From Hyphomicrobiales bacterium (GTDB lineage: Bacteria; Pseudomonadota; Alphaproteobacteria; Rhizobiales; Rhizobiaceae): a DNA stretch of 64,000 nt. The DNA lies in contig UCAG01000007.1 in the NCBI GenBank assembly GCA_900470285.1, positions 1-64,000 of the forward strand, given 5' to 3'. The position numbers and the translations under genes were made by a program. Under the pieces are notes generated by a model. It was not told where the DNA came from. It worked only from the letters and a program-made list of their open reading frames with translations, and made no database searches. Every line of letters begins with the position of its first letter. Position 1 is the stretch's first letter. This document shows, in pieces, positions 16,510 to 25,503 of the stretch.

Positions 16510-17022
16510 ATGAGCAAGTCAGGCAAAACTGCTATTCTTCAGCCGTTACAGCACAATGCGCGGATGATGCGCACGATATTAGCCACGCGGCTGCTGGAAC
16601 ACGGATTATATGCGGGGCAGGATGCGGTCTTGCTGAAACTTGCCGAAGAGGACGGCCTGCCTCCCGGTATTCTGGCGCAGCGTCTGGGCGTGCGTCCGCC
16701 GACAGTGACAAAAACGATCAGCCGTTTGCAGGCACAGGGTTTTGTCACCAAGCAGGCATCGGAAAGCGATCAGCGTCAGACACATGTGTTTCTGACCGAT
16801 CAGGGACATGATGTTATTCGTGTGATTGAAAAGCTGGTACGCAAAACTGAAAAAGACTGCCTGCGTGGTTTTGAAAAGAAAGAGCGGAAGGTTCTTCTGA
16901 AGTTGCTGACGCGGATGGAGAATAATCTGAATGCTGTTGCTGCGGGGCGTCCGCTGCGCACTGCTGTCAGTGATGAGACTGATACGACAGATGATCTGGC
17001 TGATGATAATGATGCTGATTAA
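16510..17022 (+). CDS. MarR-family transcriptional regulator
   Basis: A 170-residue DNA-binding protein. The winged helix is clear: LLKLAEEDGLPPGILAQRLGVRPPTVTKTISRLQAQGFV (helix-turn-helix, residues ~45-80) followed by the basic wing KQASESDQRQTHVFLTDQG. The C-terminal 25 residues are very acidic with repeated Asp/Thr. ATG 16510 is used; a GTG six bases upstream is the alternative. No divergent target gene adjoins it (creatininase is 290 bases away beyond the repeat), so its regulon is unknown. Confidence 0.9.
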   Translation: MSKSGKTAILQPLQHNARMMRTILATRLLEHGLYAGQDAVLLKLAEEDGLPPGILAQRLGVRPPTVTKTISRLQAQGFVTKQASESDQRQTHVFLTDQGHDVIRVIEKLVRKTEKDCLRGFEKKERKVLLKLLTRMENNLNAVAAGRPLRTAVSDETDTTDDLADDNDAD

Positions 17023-17216
17023 AAAATGAAACAGGGCGGGTGAGAACAGGTATGATGTTCCGTAATGAATAATTTGCCGGATAAGTTGCTAAAAACTGTC
17101 TCGCTATTTGTTAAACTATATTCTAGATATTGATTAACTAAGGTTGCGGCAGAGCACTATACCGCAGAACTGCCGGTTCCGGTGAATATGATTGTTGAAT
17201 AAGGGGCGGACGGCTT

Positions 17217-18230
17217 TTGGCCCAGAAGATCAAACTTTCAACCATTGCTGATGCGCTTGGCGTGTCAACGGCCACGGTTTCTCTGGCTTTGCGTGACAGT
17301 CCTCTGGTGGCGGATCAGACCCGTGACCGCATCAAGGAACATGCCCGCGCCATCGGCTATATTTATAACCGTCGTGCCGCCTCACTGCGCACATCGCGCT
17401 CCGGCATTATCGGTGTTGTGGTTCATGATATTATGAACCCGTTTTTTGCGGAAATCTTGCGCTCCATTGAAACGGAACTGGATCGCTCCCGTCAGACCTT
17501 TATTCTCAGCAATCATTATGATCAGCTGGAGAAGCAGCGTACATTTGTTGATACGCTTTTGCAGCTCGGTGCGGATGGGGTGATTATGTCTCCCGCCATC
17601 GGTACGCCTGCGGAGGATATTGAACTGGCAGAAAACAATGGTCTGCCGGTGGTGCTGATCGCCCGTAATGTGGAAGGTGCAGATGTACCGGTGTTTCGCG
17701 GCGATGATGCCTATGGCATCAGTCTTGCGACCAATCATCTGATTTCACTCGGGCATACCCGCATTGCGATGATCGGCGGTACGGATCAGACCTCCACAGG
17801 TCGTGACCGCTATCAGGGCTATGTCAATGCTATGGAAAAAGCCGGCCTGACCGTAAAACCGGAATGGCGCATTCCGGGACCGCGCACCAAACAAGGTGGT
17901 TTTGAAGTTGCACCGCAATTTTTATCACTGAAAGACAAGCCGACTGCAGCAGTGTGCTGGAACGATCTGGTGGCAATCGGACTGATGAATGGTATTGCCC
18001 GTGCCGGTCTGGTGCCGGGTGAAGATATTTCTGTAACCGGTTATGACGATCTGGAAGAAGCGGCAATTGCCACTCCGGCCCTGACAACAGTCTGGAACGG
18101 CCAGCGTGAAGTTGGTCGTCAGGCGGCGCGTGCACTGCTGGATCAGCTCAACGGTGTTGAAATGCATAGCGATCAGCCGCTGATTAAACCGGAATTACAT
18201 ATCCGTCAGTCGACAAGTAAACCTGCCTGA
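17217..18230 (+). CDS. LacI-family transcriptional regulator
   Basis: A 337-residue repressor-type protein: N-terminal helix-turn-helix STIADALGVSTATVSLALRD (residues ~8-27), hinge helix with RRAASLRTSRSG, and a periplasmic-binding-protein-like effector domain (IIGVVVHDIMNPFFAEILRSIE; SVTGYDDLEEAAIATPALTTV). The start is TTG with GGGGCGGA upstream; no other start fits before the helix-turn-helix. No sugar-use operon is beside it. A terminator separates it from the omptin gene, which is the nearest possible target. Confidence 0.92.
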   Translation: MAQKIKLSTIADALGVSTATVSLALRDSPLVADQTRDRIKEHARAIGYIYNRRAASLRTSRSGIIGVVVHDIMNPFFAEILRSIETELDRSRQTFILSNHYDQLEKQRTFVDTLLQLGADGVIMSPAIGTPAEDIELAENNGLPVVLIARNVEGADVPVFRGDDAYGISLATNHLISLGHTRIAMIGGTDQTSTGRDRYQGYVNAMEKAGLTVKPEWRIPGPRTKQGGFEVAPQFLSLKDKPTAAVCWNDLVAIGLMNGIARAGLVPGEDISVTGYDDLEEAAIATPALTTVWNGQREVGRQAARALLDQLNGVEMHSDQPLIKPELHIRQSTSKPA

Positions 18231-18258
18231 TACGCACAAACAGGCAGGTTTCAGTATT
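18219..18258 (+). terminator. Terminator overlapping the lacI-type gene end
   Basis: AAACCTGCCTG (18219-18229) and CAGGCAGGTTT (18241-18251) form an eleven-base stem. The left arm includes the end of the coding sequence. The T tail is short. Confidence 0.65.
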
Positions 18259-18324
18259 TTAGTATTTGAAATTTTGTAAAATTATATTCTAAATGCCCTC
18301 TGTATTCATAAGCGGGGGCGTGTT

Positions 18325-19296
18325 GTGAAATCTGTATCAGCCGTTATTTTTAGTCAGTTTTTGTTATTTACAGCTTTGCCGTCCGGTGCCGCAGATTTAA
18401 ATCTTGCACAAACCACAGATATACGGATCAGTAATCCTGATTTTTCTTTTCTGGGCGGAATTGGTTACATCCATCTGCAAGGGGATGAGCTGGTTTATAA
18501 TAATACCGGTAAGAAGATCAGCCATCTGATCTGGAAAACGGATGCACCGGTTCTGACCGCAGCAGCAAAAGCCGTATTTGATAATGACTGGACGCTGGCA
18601 GGCAATGTGATGGTTGGTTTCAGCGGCAATAACCGGATGAAAGATTATGACTGGCTGATGGATCCGCCAGCCGGTTATGGCTCCGATGCGTGGTCGCACC
18701 GCTCAATTCATCCTGATACACAGCTTAACCGCTATATTACGGCTGATCTGGCACTGGGGCATAATTTCTACGTCAATGAAACAGCGCTGCTTAATCTGCA
18801 TGGCGGCTTTAAATATACCAATGTGAAATGGGATGCCTATGGCGGCAGCTATATTTATAGCCGGAATGAATTTCGTGATGATGCCGGTGATCTTTCTGAT
18901 GGTGAGCGTACTATCAGTTATGAACAGAGCTATCCGACAACATTTCTGGGGCTGGAAGCAAGCAAGAGCTTTAACCAGTGGACTTTCTCCGTGCAGGCAA
19001 GGGGCGGTTTGGCCTTTAAATCCAGAGATGAAGATCATCACTGGCGGCGGAACCTGCGTTTTACTGAGAAATATGATAGCCTGGCATTCATGTCGGTCGG
19101 TGCGCGTACAGAATATGCCTATACCGCGCAGACATCATTTTTCCTCGCCGGTAATTATGAGCGCTATTTCAACAAAACTGCTGATACAACAATGTATAAT
19201 CTGAGCAGCGGAGAAGTCGTGGAATATTTTCCGGATGGAGCCGGAATGAAATTCCAGTCTTTTTCTTTAAGCGGCGGATTGAAATACCGGTTCTGA
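18325..19296 (+). CDS. Omptin-family outer-membrane aspartyl-type protease
   Basis: A 323-residue outer-membrane protease with a signal peptide (to about residue 23) and a C-terminal phenylalanine typical of beta-barrels. Against OmpT the key segments line up: MKDYDW (residues 105-110) supplies the Asp pair D107/D109 for OmpT D83/D85; SIHPDTQLN is the conserved loop; GGSYIYSRNEFRDDAGDLS is nearly the same as in OmpT; RDEDHH (234-239) supplies D237 and H239 for D210/H212. All four catalytic residues are thus kept. Omptins cleave surface and host peptides between basic residues. The start is GTG 18325. Convergent terminator downstream. Omptins are best known from gammaproteobacteria, which makes this locus notable. 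Confidence 0.9.
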   Translation: MKSVSAVIFSQFLLFTALPSGAADLNLAQTTDIRISNPDFSFLGGIGYIHLQGDELVYNNTGKKISHLIWKTDAPVLTAAAKAVFDNDWTLAGNVMVGFSGNNRMKDYDWLMDPPAGYGSDAWSHRSIHPDTQLNRYITADLALGHNFYVNETALLNLHGGFKYTNVKWDAYGGSYIYSRNEFRDDAGDLSDGERTISYEQSYPTTFLGLEASKSFNQWTFSVQARGGLAFKSRDEDHHWRRNLRFTEKYDSLAFMSVGARTEYAYTAQTSFFLAGNYERYFNKTADTTMYNLSSGEVVEYFPDGAGMKFQSFSLSGGLKYRF

Positions 19297-19299
19297 AAT

Positions 19300-19344
19300 A
19301 CAGATCGCGGCTTTCACAACCGCGATCTGTGACACTGTATATTT
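19300..19344. terminator. Bidirectional terminator between omptin and C26 hydrolase
   Basis: ACAGATCGCGG (19300-19310) and CCGCGATCTGT (19320-19330) form a perfect eleven-base stem with a nine-base loop, between two convergent genes. The T run is some bases away, so strength is uncertain. Confidence 0.75.
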
Positions 19345-20103
19345 TTACTCTGCTTTGCCGGCATGTTTGCGCACGGCATCACCGAATGCCTGAAAGATTT
19401 TGGCTGAAGGTGCATCGGATCGTACCCAATATTCAGGATGCCATTGCACTGCGAGTGCAAAATCCTGTGCATCTTTCACAGTAACAGCTTCGATCGTACC
19501 ATCTTCGGCAACGGCTTGTGGTTCAAGCTTGTCAGACAGACGGTCAATCGCCTGACGGTGCACAGAATTGGTGTTAACTGCAGTGCTTTCCAGAATTGCA
19601 GCAAGGCATGAGTTTTCAACAATCTCCAGCGGATGCGAAATGGCATAACGCTCATCGCGGATTGCGGAAACCGGAGCGCGGTGATCGTTCTTGCCGTCGA
19701 GTTCCTGAATATCATTGGCCAGCGAGCCGCCAAGCGCGACATTCATTTCCTGCAAGCCGCGACAGATGCCAAGCACGGGAATGCCACGTTCCAGTGCGGC
19801 GCGGATCAAAGGCAGGGTAGTTGCATCGCGATCCGGATCAAAAGGGCCGTGCTGTTCTGTGGCTTCCTGTCCGTAATGTTCCGGATGTACGTTGGAACGC
19901 GAGCCGGTAATAAGCAAACCGTGAACCGCAGCGAACAGAGCGTCGTGGTCAACCTTGTCACGGATATTCGGCACCAATAGCGGTGTTACCTGAGCGACTT
20001 CCGCAAGCGCTGTAATATATTCCGAAGGTGTTGCGTGCCAGTTATTGCCGTCAATATCACGAATGTCAGAAGTGACAGCAATCAGAGGGCGGGATTTTTG
20101 CAT
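19345..20103 (-). CDS. Gamma-glutamyl-gamma-aminobutyrate hydrolase family (peptidase C26)
   Basis: A 252-residue class-I glutamine-amidotransferase-like hydrolase. The nucleophile elbow is GICRGLQEMNVALGGSL (Cys near residue 118), followed by the histidine/glutamate pair in VQWHPEYW near residue 222. This is the PuuD-like arrangement, used to release GABA from gamma-glutamyl-GABA in putrescine breakdown. No puu partner genes adjoin it, so the exact substrate is uncertain. Cytoplasmic, single gene. Confidence 0.9.
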   Translation of the reverse strand: MQKSRPLIAVTSDIRDIDGNNWHATPSEYITALAEVAQVTPLLVPNIRDKVDHDALFAAVHGLLITGSRSNVHPEHYGQEATEQHGPFDPDRDATTLPLIRAALERGIPVLGICRGLQEMNVALGGSLANDIQELDGKNDHRAPVSAIRDERYAISHPLEIVENSCLAAILESTAVNTNSVHRQAIDRLSDKLEPQAVAEDGTIEAVTVKDAQDFALAVQWHPEYWVRSDAPSAKIFQAFGDAVRKHAGKAE

Positions 20104-20337
20104 GATAAACAGGCCTTGTCGTGGTTGCGCAGTCGCAGGCAGTTGGTTAGTTTTACAATTATGCAGTGAAACAGCGTTTCTGTAAGAGCCGGAAAAATGA
20201 AAAAAGGTACGGGAATATTGTCCGGATTGTCAGTTTTCAGCGACCTGAATTTGTCTACTGTAAAGTAGCGTGATTGGGAATAATTATTGTAAAATTTTGC
20301 GTTGTATCCGGCGACAGTAAAATTGATTGAGAGGGCG

Positions 20338-21108
20338 ATGTCCGCAAATCATCCGAATATATTTTCTGTAAAAGATAAAGTTATTGCGGTGACAGGCGGT
20401 TCGTCCGGACTGGGGCATCATATGGTGCATACACTTGCTGCGCATGGTGCAAAAGTTGTGTCCATCGCGCGCAGCCATCCTGAGATCTCCTGCGCTGATT
20501 GCGAGACTATAAAGCCGGACATCCTTCATATTTGTGCCGATGTTGCGGACAGTGCGGATATCGCTGCCGCCTTTGACGAGGCGGAGAAGCATTTCGGTAC
20601 GGTCAGTGTGGTTTTTAATAATGCCGGTATTGCCTGCAAAGCCAGTGCTTTGAAAACAACCACTGAGATGATGGAGCAGGTTTTTGCTGTCAATGTTGTC
20701 GGTGCTTTCAACGTTGCACAGGAAGCCGCACGACGGATGATTGAAGCCGAAATTGCCGGCGCTATTATCAATACAACCAGCATTCTGAAAAATGTGCCGC
20801 AGAAAGGCGCTGTTGCTTATTCTATGTCTAAGGCTGCTTTGGCGCAGATGACGCGGGCTCTGGCGCTTGAATGGGCAGCCCATAATATTCGCGTGAATGC
20901 CATTGCGCCGGGCTGGTTTCCGACAGGCATTAATCAGGAGCTTATGACGGGGCCGGCGCGCAATTATCTTAAGGCAAAAAACCCGATGCGCCGGCTTGGA
21001 GAAAATTGTGATCTGGAAGGCGCACTTTTATTGCTTGCTTCAAATGCAGGTGGATACATGACAGGTACAACCATCACGGTTGATGGCGGACACAGCCTGC
21101 AGGGGTGA
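20338..21108 (+). CDS. SDR-family NAD(P)-dependent oxidoreductase
   Basis: A 256-residue classical short-chain dehydrogenase. The cofactor loop TGGSSGLG lies near residue 18, the NNAG motif near 90, the catalytic serine in INTTSIL, the YxxxK pair in YSMSK near 160, and the C-terminal GGYMTGTTITVDGGHSLQG closes the Rossmann fold as in 3-oxoacyl or sugar-alcohol dehydrogenases. ATG 20338 has GAGAGGG just upstream; an in-frame TTG at 20302 is not used. Substrate unknown. It stands divergent from the C26 gene. Confidence 0.88.
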   Translation: MSANHPNIFSVKDKVIAVTGGSSGLGHHMVHTLAAHGAKVVSIARSHPEISCADCETIKPDILHICADVADSADIAAAFDEAEKHFGTVSVVFNNAGIACKASALKTTTEMMEQVFAVNVVGAFNVAQEAARRMIEAEIAGAIINTTSILKNVPQKGAVAYSMSKAALAQMTRALALEWAAHNIRVNAIAPGWFPTGINQELMTGPARNYLKAKNPMRRLGENCDLEGALLLLASNAGGYMTGTTITVDGGHSLQG

Positions 21109-21391
21109 CGTCTGCGACTGTTGGAGGATTGCTTTTCAGGCGGGATCAGCGGACAGTCTGGATGTGCGGGCTGTGTGCTCTGTGTTTGCAGGGTATATCT
21201 TTATTGTAGAACTTACGAATATCATAATTTTTAAATATATTTTTATAGTTCCCAACGATAATAATCCTATCGAAGGGAATAGCAACCTATGGCATTGATT
21301 TTAATATAAAAACACTCAAAAGTAGAAAAAGTTGAAACTTATTTTTAAAGTATTTTTGCCATTCTTCCCCGGCGAGGGGGAGCAGTGACAA

Positions 21392-23713
21392 ATGACATGG
21401 TTATTTAAGACCAACATTCCGGTGGACGTTCGCCTGTCATTTGTCAGAGCGCTTTATGGCAATCGGGAAACGCTTTGGTTCGGACTGGCCGCACATATGC
21501 TGGCCTGCATGGTTATTTATTTTAAAACCGGCGATGTTGTATTCGTTATTTTCTCGGGCCTGTTCGCATTAATTACCAGTATCCGCATGTATGATATGCA
21601 TGTGTTTGACAGAGCTGATTTCAGCAGACTAACTCACGACAAAATTAATCGCTGGGAAATGCACTATCTTTTGGGTGCCTGTGCAATCTGTCTGATCCTC
21701 GGGCTGCTTTGTTTTTACAGCACCTATGTGATCAATGATCCGTTTGCTGAGCTGGCCAGTCTTTCTATTCTTCTTGCTTCCGTTGTTTCTATTGTCGGCC
21801 GTAATTATGCGTCGCGTAATGCTGTTGTCATGATGTCGGTATGCGCTTTGGTGCCTGTTCTGTTCGGGTTTATTCTGGTCGACAGCATCTATCATGTGAT
21901 TATCGGCGCATTGCTGGTTCCGTATTTTCTCAGCAATATCCAGATGGCCAACGGGTTGCGACAGTCACTGTTTGCGGCCGTGATGAATGAGCGCCGTCTC
22001 AGCACCGTTGTCAGCCGTTTTGATACAGCATTGAATAATATGCCTCAGGGACTGGTGATGCTGGATGGCCGCGCGGCTATTGCTGTGGTCAACAAGCAGG
22101 TGCGGGATATGCTGAATATCTCGCAAAATATCAGCCTTCTTAACCGTCCATTTGAAGTTGTTTTGCGCTATTGCAGCAAGCATGGATTGTTTCCGCGTGA
22201 CGAGCTGGGCAATGTACGCATGCGGATTGACGAATTGCTGGAAGGCCGCCGCCAGCGTGATGTGTTTCATTTCGGGAATAACCGCTATATCGAGGTGATG
22301 TGTAATCAGCGTCGCGAAGAAGGTGCGGTGCTGATTTTTGATGACGTCACGGGGCGGATTGAGGCTGAGGCGCAAATCCAGCATATGGCGCGTTATGACG
22401 GGCTGACCGGATTGCCTAACCGGTTCTATTTTGAAACACTGGTTCGTGCGCTGACTGCAGGCAACAAACCTGACGATCTTGTTGCACTTGCGGTCATTGA
22501 CCTTAATCATTTCAAACATGTGAATGATTCATACGGCCATCATACGGGCGATGAATTATTGCGGCAGTTTGCTGAGCGTCTCGGACAGCTTGATGCCGAG
22601 CGTTTTGTGGCATCACGCTTTGGCGGTGACGAATTTGTTCTGTTCATTCAGGGGATTAAAGACCGTTCGCATATCAATACGGTTATGGATGAGGTCACGG
22701 CCTATCTGAGCGGTGTTTATGAATTCGCTTCACAACAGATTTATCTGGATATCAGCGCCGGTGTGGCAGTTGATGTTATGAAGAATGTGGATCTGCGCGG
22801 TTTGCATGTGAATGCCGATCTGGCGCTCTATGAGGCCAAAAGCAGCGAGCATGACCGCTGGGTTGCTTTCGTGGAGGCAATGGATACGAAATATCGCTCA
22901 CGGCAGAAGTTGAAAAATGATCTGCGTGAGGCAATCAATGCAGGCAGTCTGACGGTTGTCTATCAGCCGATTGTCAGTCTTAATTCGCTTCGTATTGTTG
23001 CAGTTGAAGCACTGTCCCGCTGGCATCATCCGAAATTCGGACCTATCGGACCGGCAGATTATATTCCGCTTGCTGAAGAAATGGGAATTATTACAGAGCT
23101 GACGCAGTTTATGCTGCATCGTGCCTGTCAGGATTGTGCCGGTTGGGGGCATAAGATCGGCGTATCGGTCAATCTTTCTGCCATTGATCTGAAAAATTCC
23201 GGTATTGTTGATATGGTTGTCGATGCTTTGCAAAAAGCGCAATTGCCGTCTTACCTGCTTGAAGTTGAAGTGACGGAAAGCGCCATTATCAGTGATCGCG
23301 TCAAAACCTGCGAAATGCTGCAGCGTTTAAAAAATTCAGGCATTAATATTGCCCTTGATGATTTCGGCACCGGTTATTCCAGTCTCAGCTATCTGAACAC
23401 CTTGCCACTGACAAAGGTCAAAATTGATCGTTCTTTTGTCCGTGACATTGTAACGGACAGACGGGCCTTTATGCTTTTGCGTGGTGTGACACAGCTTTCT
23501 CATGAGCTGGGTTTCGGGGTAACCATTGAAGGTGTGGAGACTGAAGAACAGCTGAAACTGATTCGCGGAACTGGTGGTGCAGATCTGGTGCAGGGCTTTT
23601 TGCTGGGAGCACCCCTAAGTGCCGATGAGATCAGTGCGCAACTCGGACGCTCTCTTTCGGTTATGTCTAATGACCATGCAGGTGCCGCACAGGCGGACGA
23701 GCTTCCTTCCTGA
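21392..23713 (+). CDS. Membrane GGDEF-EAL protein (cyclic-di-GMP turnover)
   Basis: 773 residues: about five or six N-terminal membrane segments (to ~185), a PAS-like domain starting MPQGLVMLDGRAAIAVVN (~215-325), a GGDEF domain and an EAL domain. The synthase signature GGDEF (411-415) is intact, but the RxxD inhibitory site that normally precedes it is missing (AERF in its place). The EAL side keeps EAL (539-541), SVNLSA, the TES glutamate, DDFGTGYSS, KIDRSF and IEGVET, so phosphodiesterase activity is likely. Net direction cannot be told. The start follows GAGGGGG. The next gene downstream encodes an acyltransferase of the autoinducer-synthase fold. Confidence 0.93.
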   Translation: MTWLFKTNIPVDVRLSFVRALYGNRETLWFGLAAHMLACMVIYFKTGDVVFVIFSGLFALITSIRMYDMHVFDRADFSRLTHDKINRWEMHYLLGACAICLILGLLCFYSTYVINDPFAELASLSILLASVVSIVGRNYASRNAVVMMSVCALVPVLFGFILVDSIYHVIIGALLVPYFLSNIQMANGLRQSLFAAVMNERRLSTVVSRFDTALNNMPQGLVMLDGRAAIAVVNKQVRDMLNISQNISLLNRPFEVVLRYCSKHGLFPRDELGNVRMRIDELLEGRRQRDVFHFGNNRYIEVMCNQRREEGAVLIFDDVTGRIEAEAQIQHMARYDGLTGLPNRFYFETLVRALTAGNKPDDLVALAVIDLNHFKHVNDSYGHHTGDELLRQFAERLGQLDAERFVASRFGGDEFVLFIQGIKDRSHINTVMDEVTAYLSGVYEFASQQIYLDISAGVAVDVMKNVDLRGLHVNADLALYEAKSSEHDRWVAFVEAMDTKYRSRQKLKNDLREAINAGSLTVVYQPIVSLNSLRIVAVEALSRWHHPKFGPIGPADYIPLAEEMGIITELTQFMLHRACQDCAGWGHKIGVSVNLSAIDLKNSGIVDMVVDALQKAQLPSYLLEVEVTESAIISDRVKTCEMLQRLKNSGINIALDDFGTGYSSLSYLNTLPLTKVKIDRSFVRDIVTDRRAFMLLRGVTQLSHELGFGVTIEGVETEEQLKLIRGTGGADLVQGFLLGAPLSADEISAQLGRSLSVMSNDHAGAAQADELPS

Positions 23714-24105
23714 TACCGGATCAGTTTGAAAATATGCCGGTGGGCGATGTGTTCATTCTGCGGCAGATATAAAAAAGATTGATTGTGCCGGTCTGGACCC
23801 TTGCTTTTTGTCACACATAAAGAGAAATGGTTACCAGCATATTTGTTTCCTCAAATCAGCGGGCAGATATGCAAGGTGATGCCCGCGAGGGATATTGCTG
23901 TTTCCTGAATATATTATGTTCCGGGTATAAGACTATGTACCGGAATAGTTAGTGCTTTGAAATTACGCTTTATTTTAGATTTTGCTGATAGGGGGCGGGT
24001 TTAAAATAGGATGAATATTCTCGTATATTTTACGAAATATGAAGCGTGGCATATTCAAGAAATGGCTGCACCAGAGCTTTAGTTTATTGGTGGCGGACAA
24101 TATAG
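23714..24105. other. Intergenic region before the acyltransferase gene
   Basis: 392 bases, AT-rich towards the right end. I see no gene, clear terminator or repeat in it. Small open frames here overlap the next gene in another frame and do not look like proteins. Confidence 0.5.
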
Positions 24106-24852
24106 ATGACGGTCTCTCAACCGGTTGCGAAAGCACCAGTCCTTTCGAACTTTGCCCGGCATATGCTGGAGTTTTTGGATCGAGTGGAATACCGGCGGGT
24201 TATACATGCGGAAGATCTGGAAGAGGTCGGCCGGCTGCGTTATCGTTCCTATATGACGCGCAATGTCATGGACGACAATTTTCTGGGCACGATTATTGAT
24301 GAAGTGGACCGTGATCATCAGGCCTATGTTTATGGCGTCTATATAGACGGTATTCTGGTCAGTACGCTCCGGGTTCATCATATTACAGCAGAGCATCGCA
24401 TCGGAACCAGCGCCAAATTATTTCCGGATATTCTTGGACCAATGCTGGATAATAATATGAGTTTTGTCGATCCGACACGTTTTGCTGCGGATCCTGTTTA
24501 TCTGGCTGAATTCCCCGCTATCCCCTATCTGACACTGCGTATCGCAGCGATGGCATCAGAATATTTCAATGCAAGTTTTTGCCTTGCCGCAGTTAAGCCG
24601 GAGCATATGGCTTTCTATAAGCGTATTTTTGGTTCGCAAATGCTGGCAGACCCGCGCGATCATGATGGTTATGGTATTCAGGTGGGGTTAGGGGCTGCGG
24701 CGGTCAGTTCAATCCGTGATGCGGTTGCTGTGCGGTTTCCGTTTTTTAAATCTCAGGCCCATGAGCGGCGTAATATGTTTGCTGATATCCGCGCAGGCAA
24801 TGTTCCGCTGACTATTCTGCCAACGGCTAAATATACCGGACTAGGGGTCTGA
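24106..24852 (+). CDS. LuxI/FeeM-like N-acyltransferase (putative signal or N-acyl amino acid synthase)
   Basis: A 248-residue protein of the GNAT-like autoinducer-synthase fold. The pattern LRYRSYMTRNVMDDNF, then DEVDRDHQAYVYGVYIDGILVSTLRV, then FVDPTRFAAD and an LRIAAMASEYF helix resembles FeeM-type N-acyl amino acid synthases and, more remotely, LuxI; the arginine of LRYR and the one of STLRV fall where LuxI has its conserved arginines. It would use acyl-ACP or acyl-CoA. No LuxR-type receptor is adjacent; the only neighbour is the GGDEF-EAL gene. The ribosome site is weak (GGCGGA, 9 bases away). The product is unknown. Confidence 0.6.
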   Translation: MTVSQPVAKAPVLSNFARHMLEFLDRVEYRRVIHAEDLEEVGRLRYRSYMTRNVMDDNFLGTIIDEVDRDHQAYVYGVYIDGILVSTLRVHHITAEHRIGTSAKLFPDILGPMLDNNMSFVDPTRFAADPVYLAEFPAIPYLTLRIAAMASEYFNASFCLAAVKPEHMAFYKRIFGSQMLADPRDHDGYGIQVGLGAAAVSSIRDAVAVRFPFFKSQAHERRNMFADIRAGNVPLTILPTAKYTGLGV

Positions 24853-25008
24853 TTCGGCACAGCAACAGGCATTGCAGCAGATTGTCGCAACATTGGCTGT
24901 GAACTGAAGCTTGCCTATTGCTTATGAACTGTGTCAACTGTGATCAGATAAGATTTCTGAACCGGAAGACGGCCGCAAAGGAAGATATCTTTGGGGAGGG
25001 AGAAAGAT

Positions 25009-25227
25009 ATGGCAGAAATTCAGCACGGTCCTGCAGAGCTTGGCGCAGAGATGGATTATCCTGAGCACGAGCGCACCTATCATGGTTTTACCTTTTTGGT
25101 GAAATGGGGAACGATTGTGCTTTCCGCTTTGATGATCGCGATGGCATTTGCATTTTTTGCTGCCGGCTGGTTCTCGGGCGTTATTCTGTTCGCGCTGATT
25201 ATGGCAGCGGCAGTTTTCCTCATGTGA
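25009..25227 (+). CDS. aa3-type cytochrome c oxidase subunit IV
   Basis: A 72-residue protein with about 30 hydrophilic residues (MDYPEHERTYHGFT, the family signature) followed by two hydrophobic stretches ending at the C-terminus. It matches the bacterial aa3 oxidase subunit IV family. ATG 25009 is chosen because GGGAGGGAGAAAGAT stands before it; an earlier ATG is 18 bases upstream. In Brucella-like genomes this gene precedes the transhydrogenase genes, as here, away from the main oxidase genes. Confidence 0.88.
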   Translation: MAEIQHGPAELGAEMDYPEHERTYHGFTFLVKWGTIVLSALMIAMAFAFFAAGWFSGVILFALIMAAAVFLM

Positions 25228-25274
25228 GATTTGGTTGCTTTGTTACTGACAGAGTGCCGATAAATTCAAAGTAT

Positions 25275-25303
25275 AATTATGCCGCCTTCAGGGCGGTATA
25301 ATT
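25275..25303 (+). terminator. Hairpin after the oxidase subunit IV gene
   Basis: AATTATGCCGCC pairs with GGCGGTATAATT (one wobble) around a five-base loop. There is no long T run, so termination is plausible but may be partial. Confidence 0.6.
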
Positions 25304-25503
25304 GTGTAGATTTTGCATAATTTAGTGGATTCCGGTCAGTACAACTGACTTAAATGCGTATTTTCGATCACATCAGAGATTTTTTACATAAATAGTATTG
25401 CAGCCTGCTTTTTCCGTGATTTACTGCGCCCGTCCAAAATTTTGTTCCGAGGAGACCGGAGCGGGTTTTGTGAGTTTTGGGGATAGGGAAAGTGAGGGCA
25501 GTT

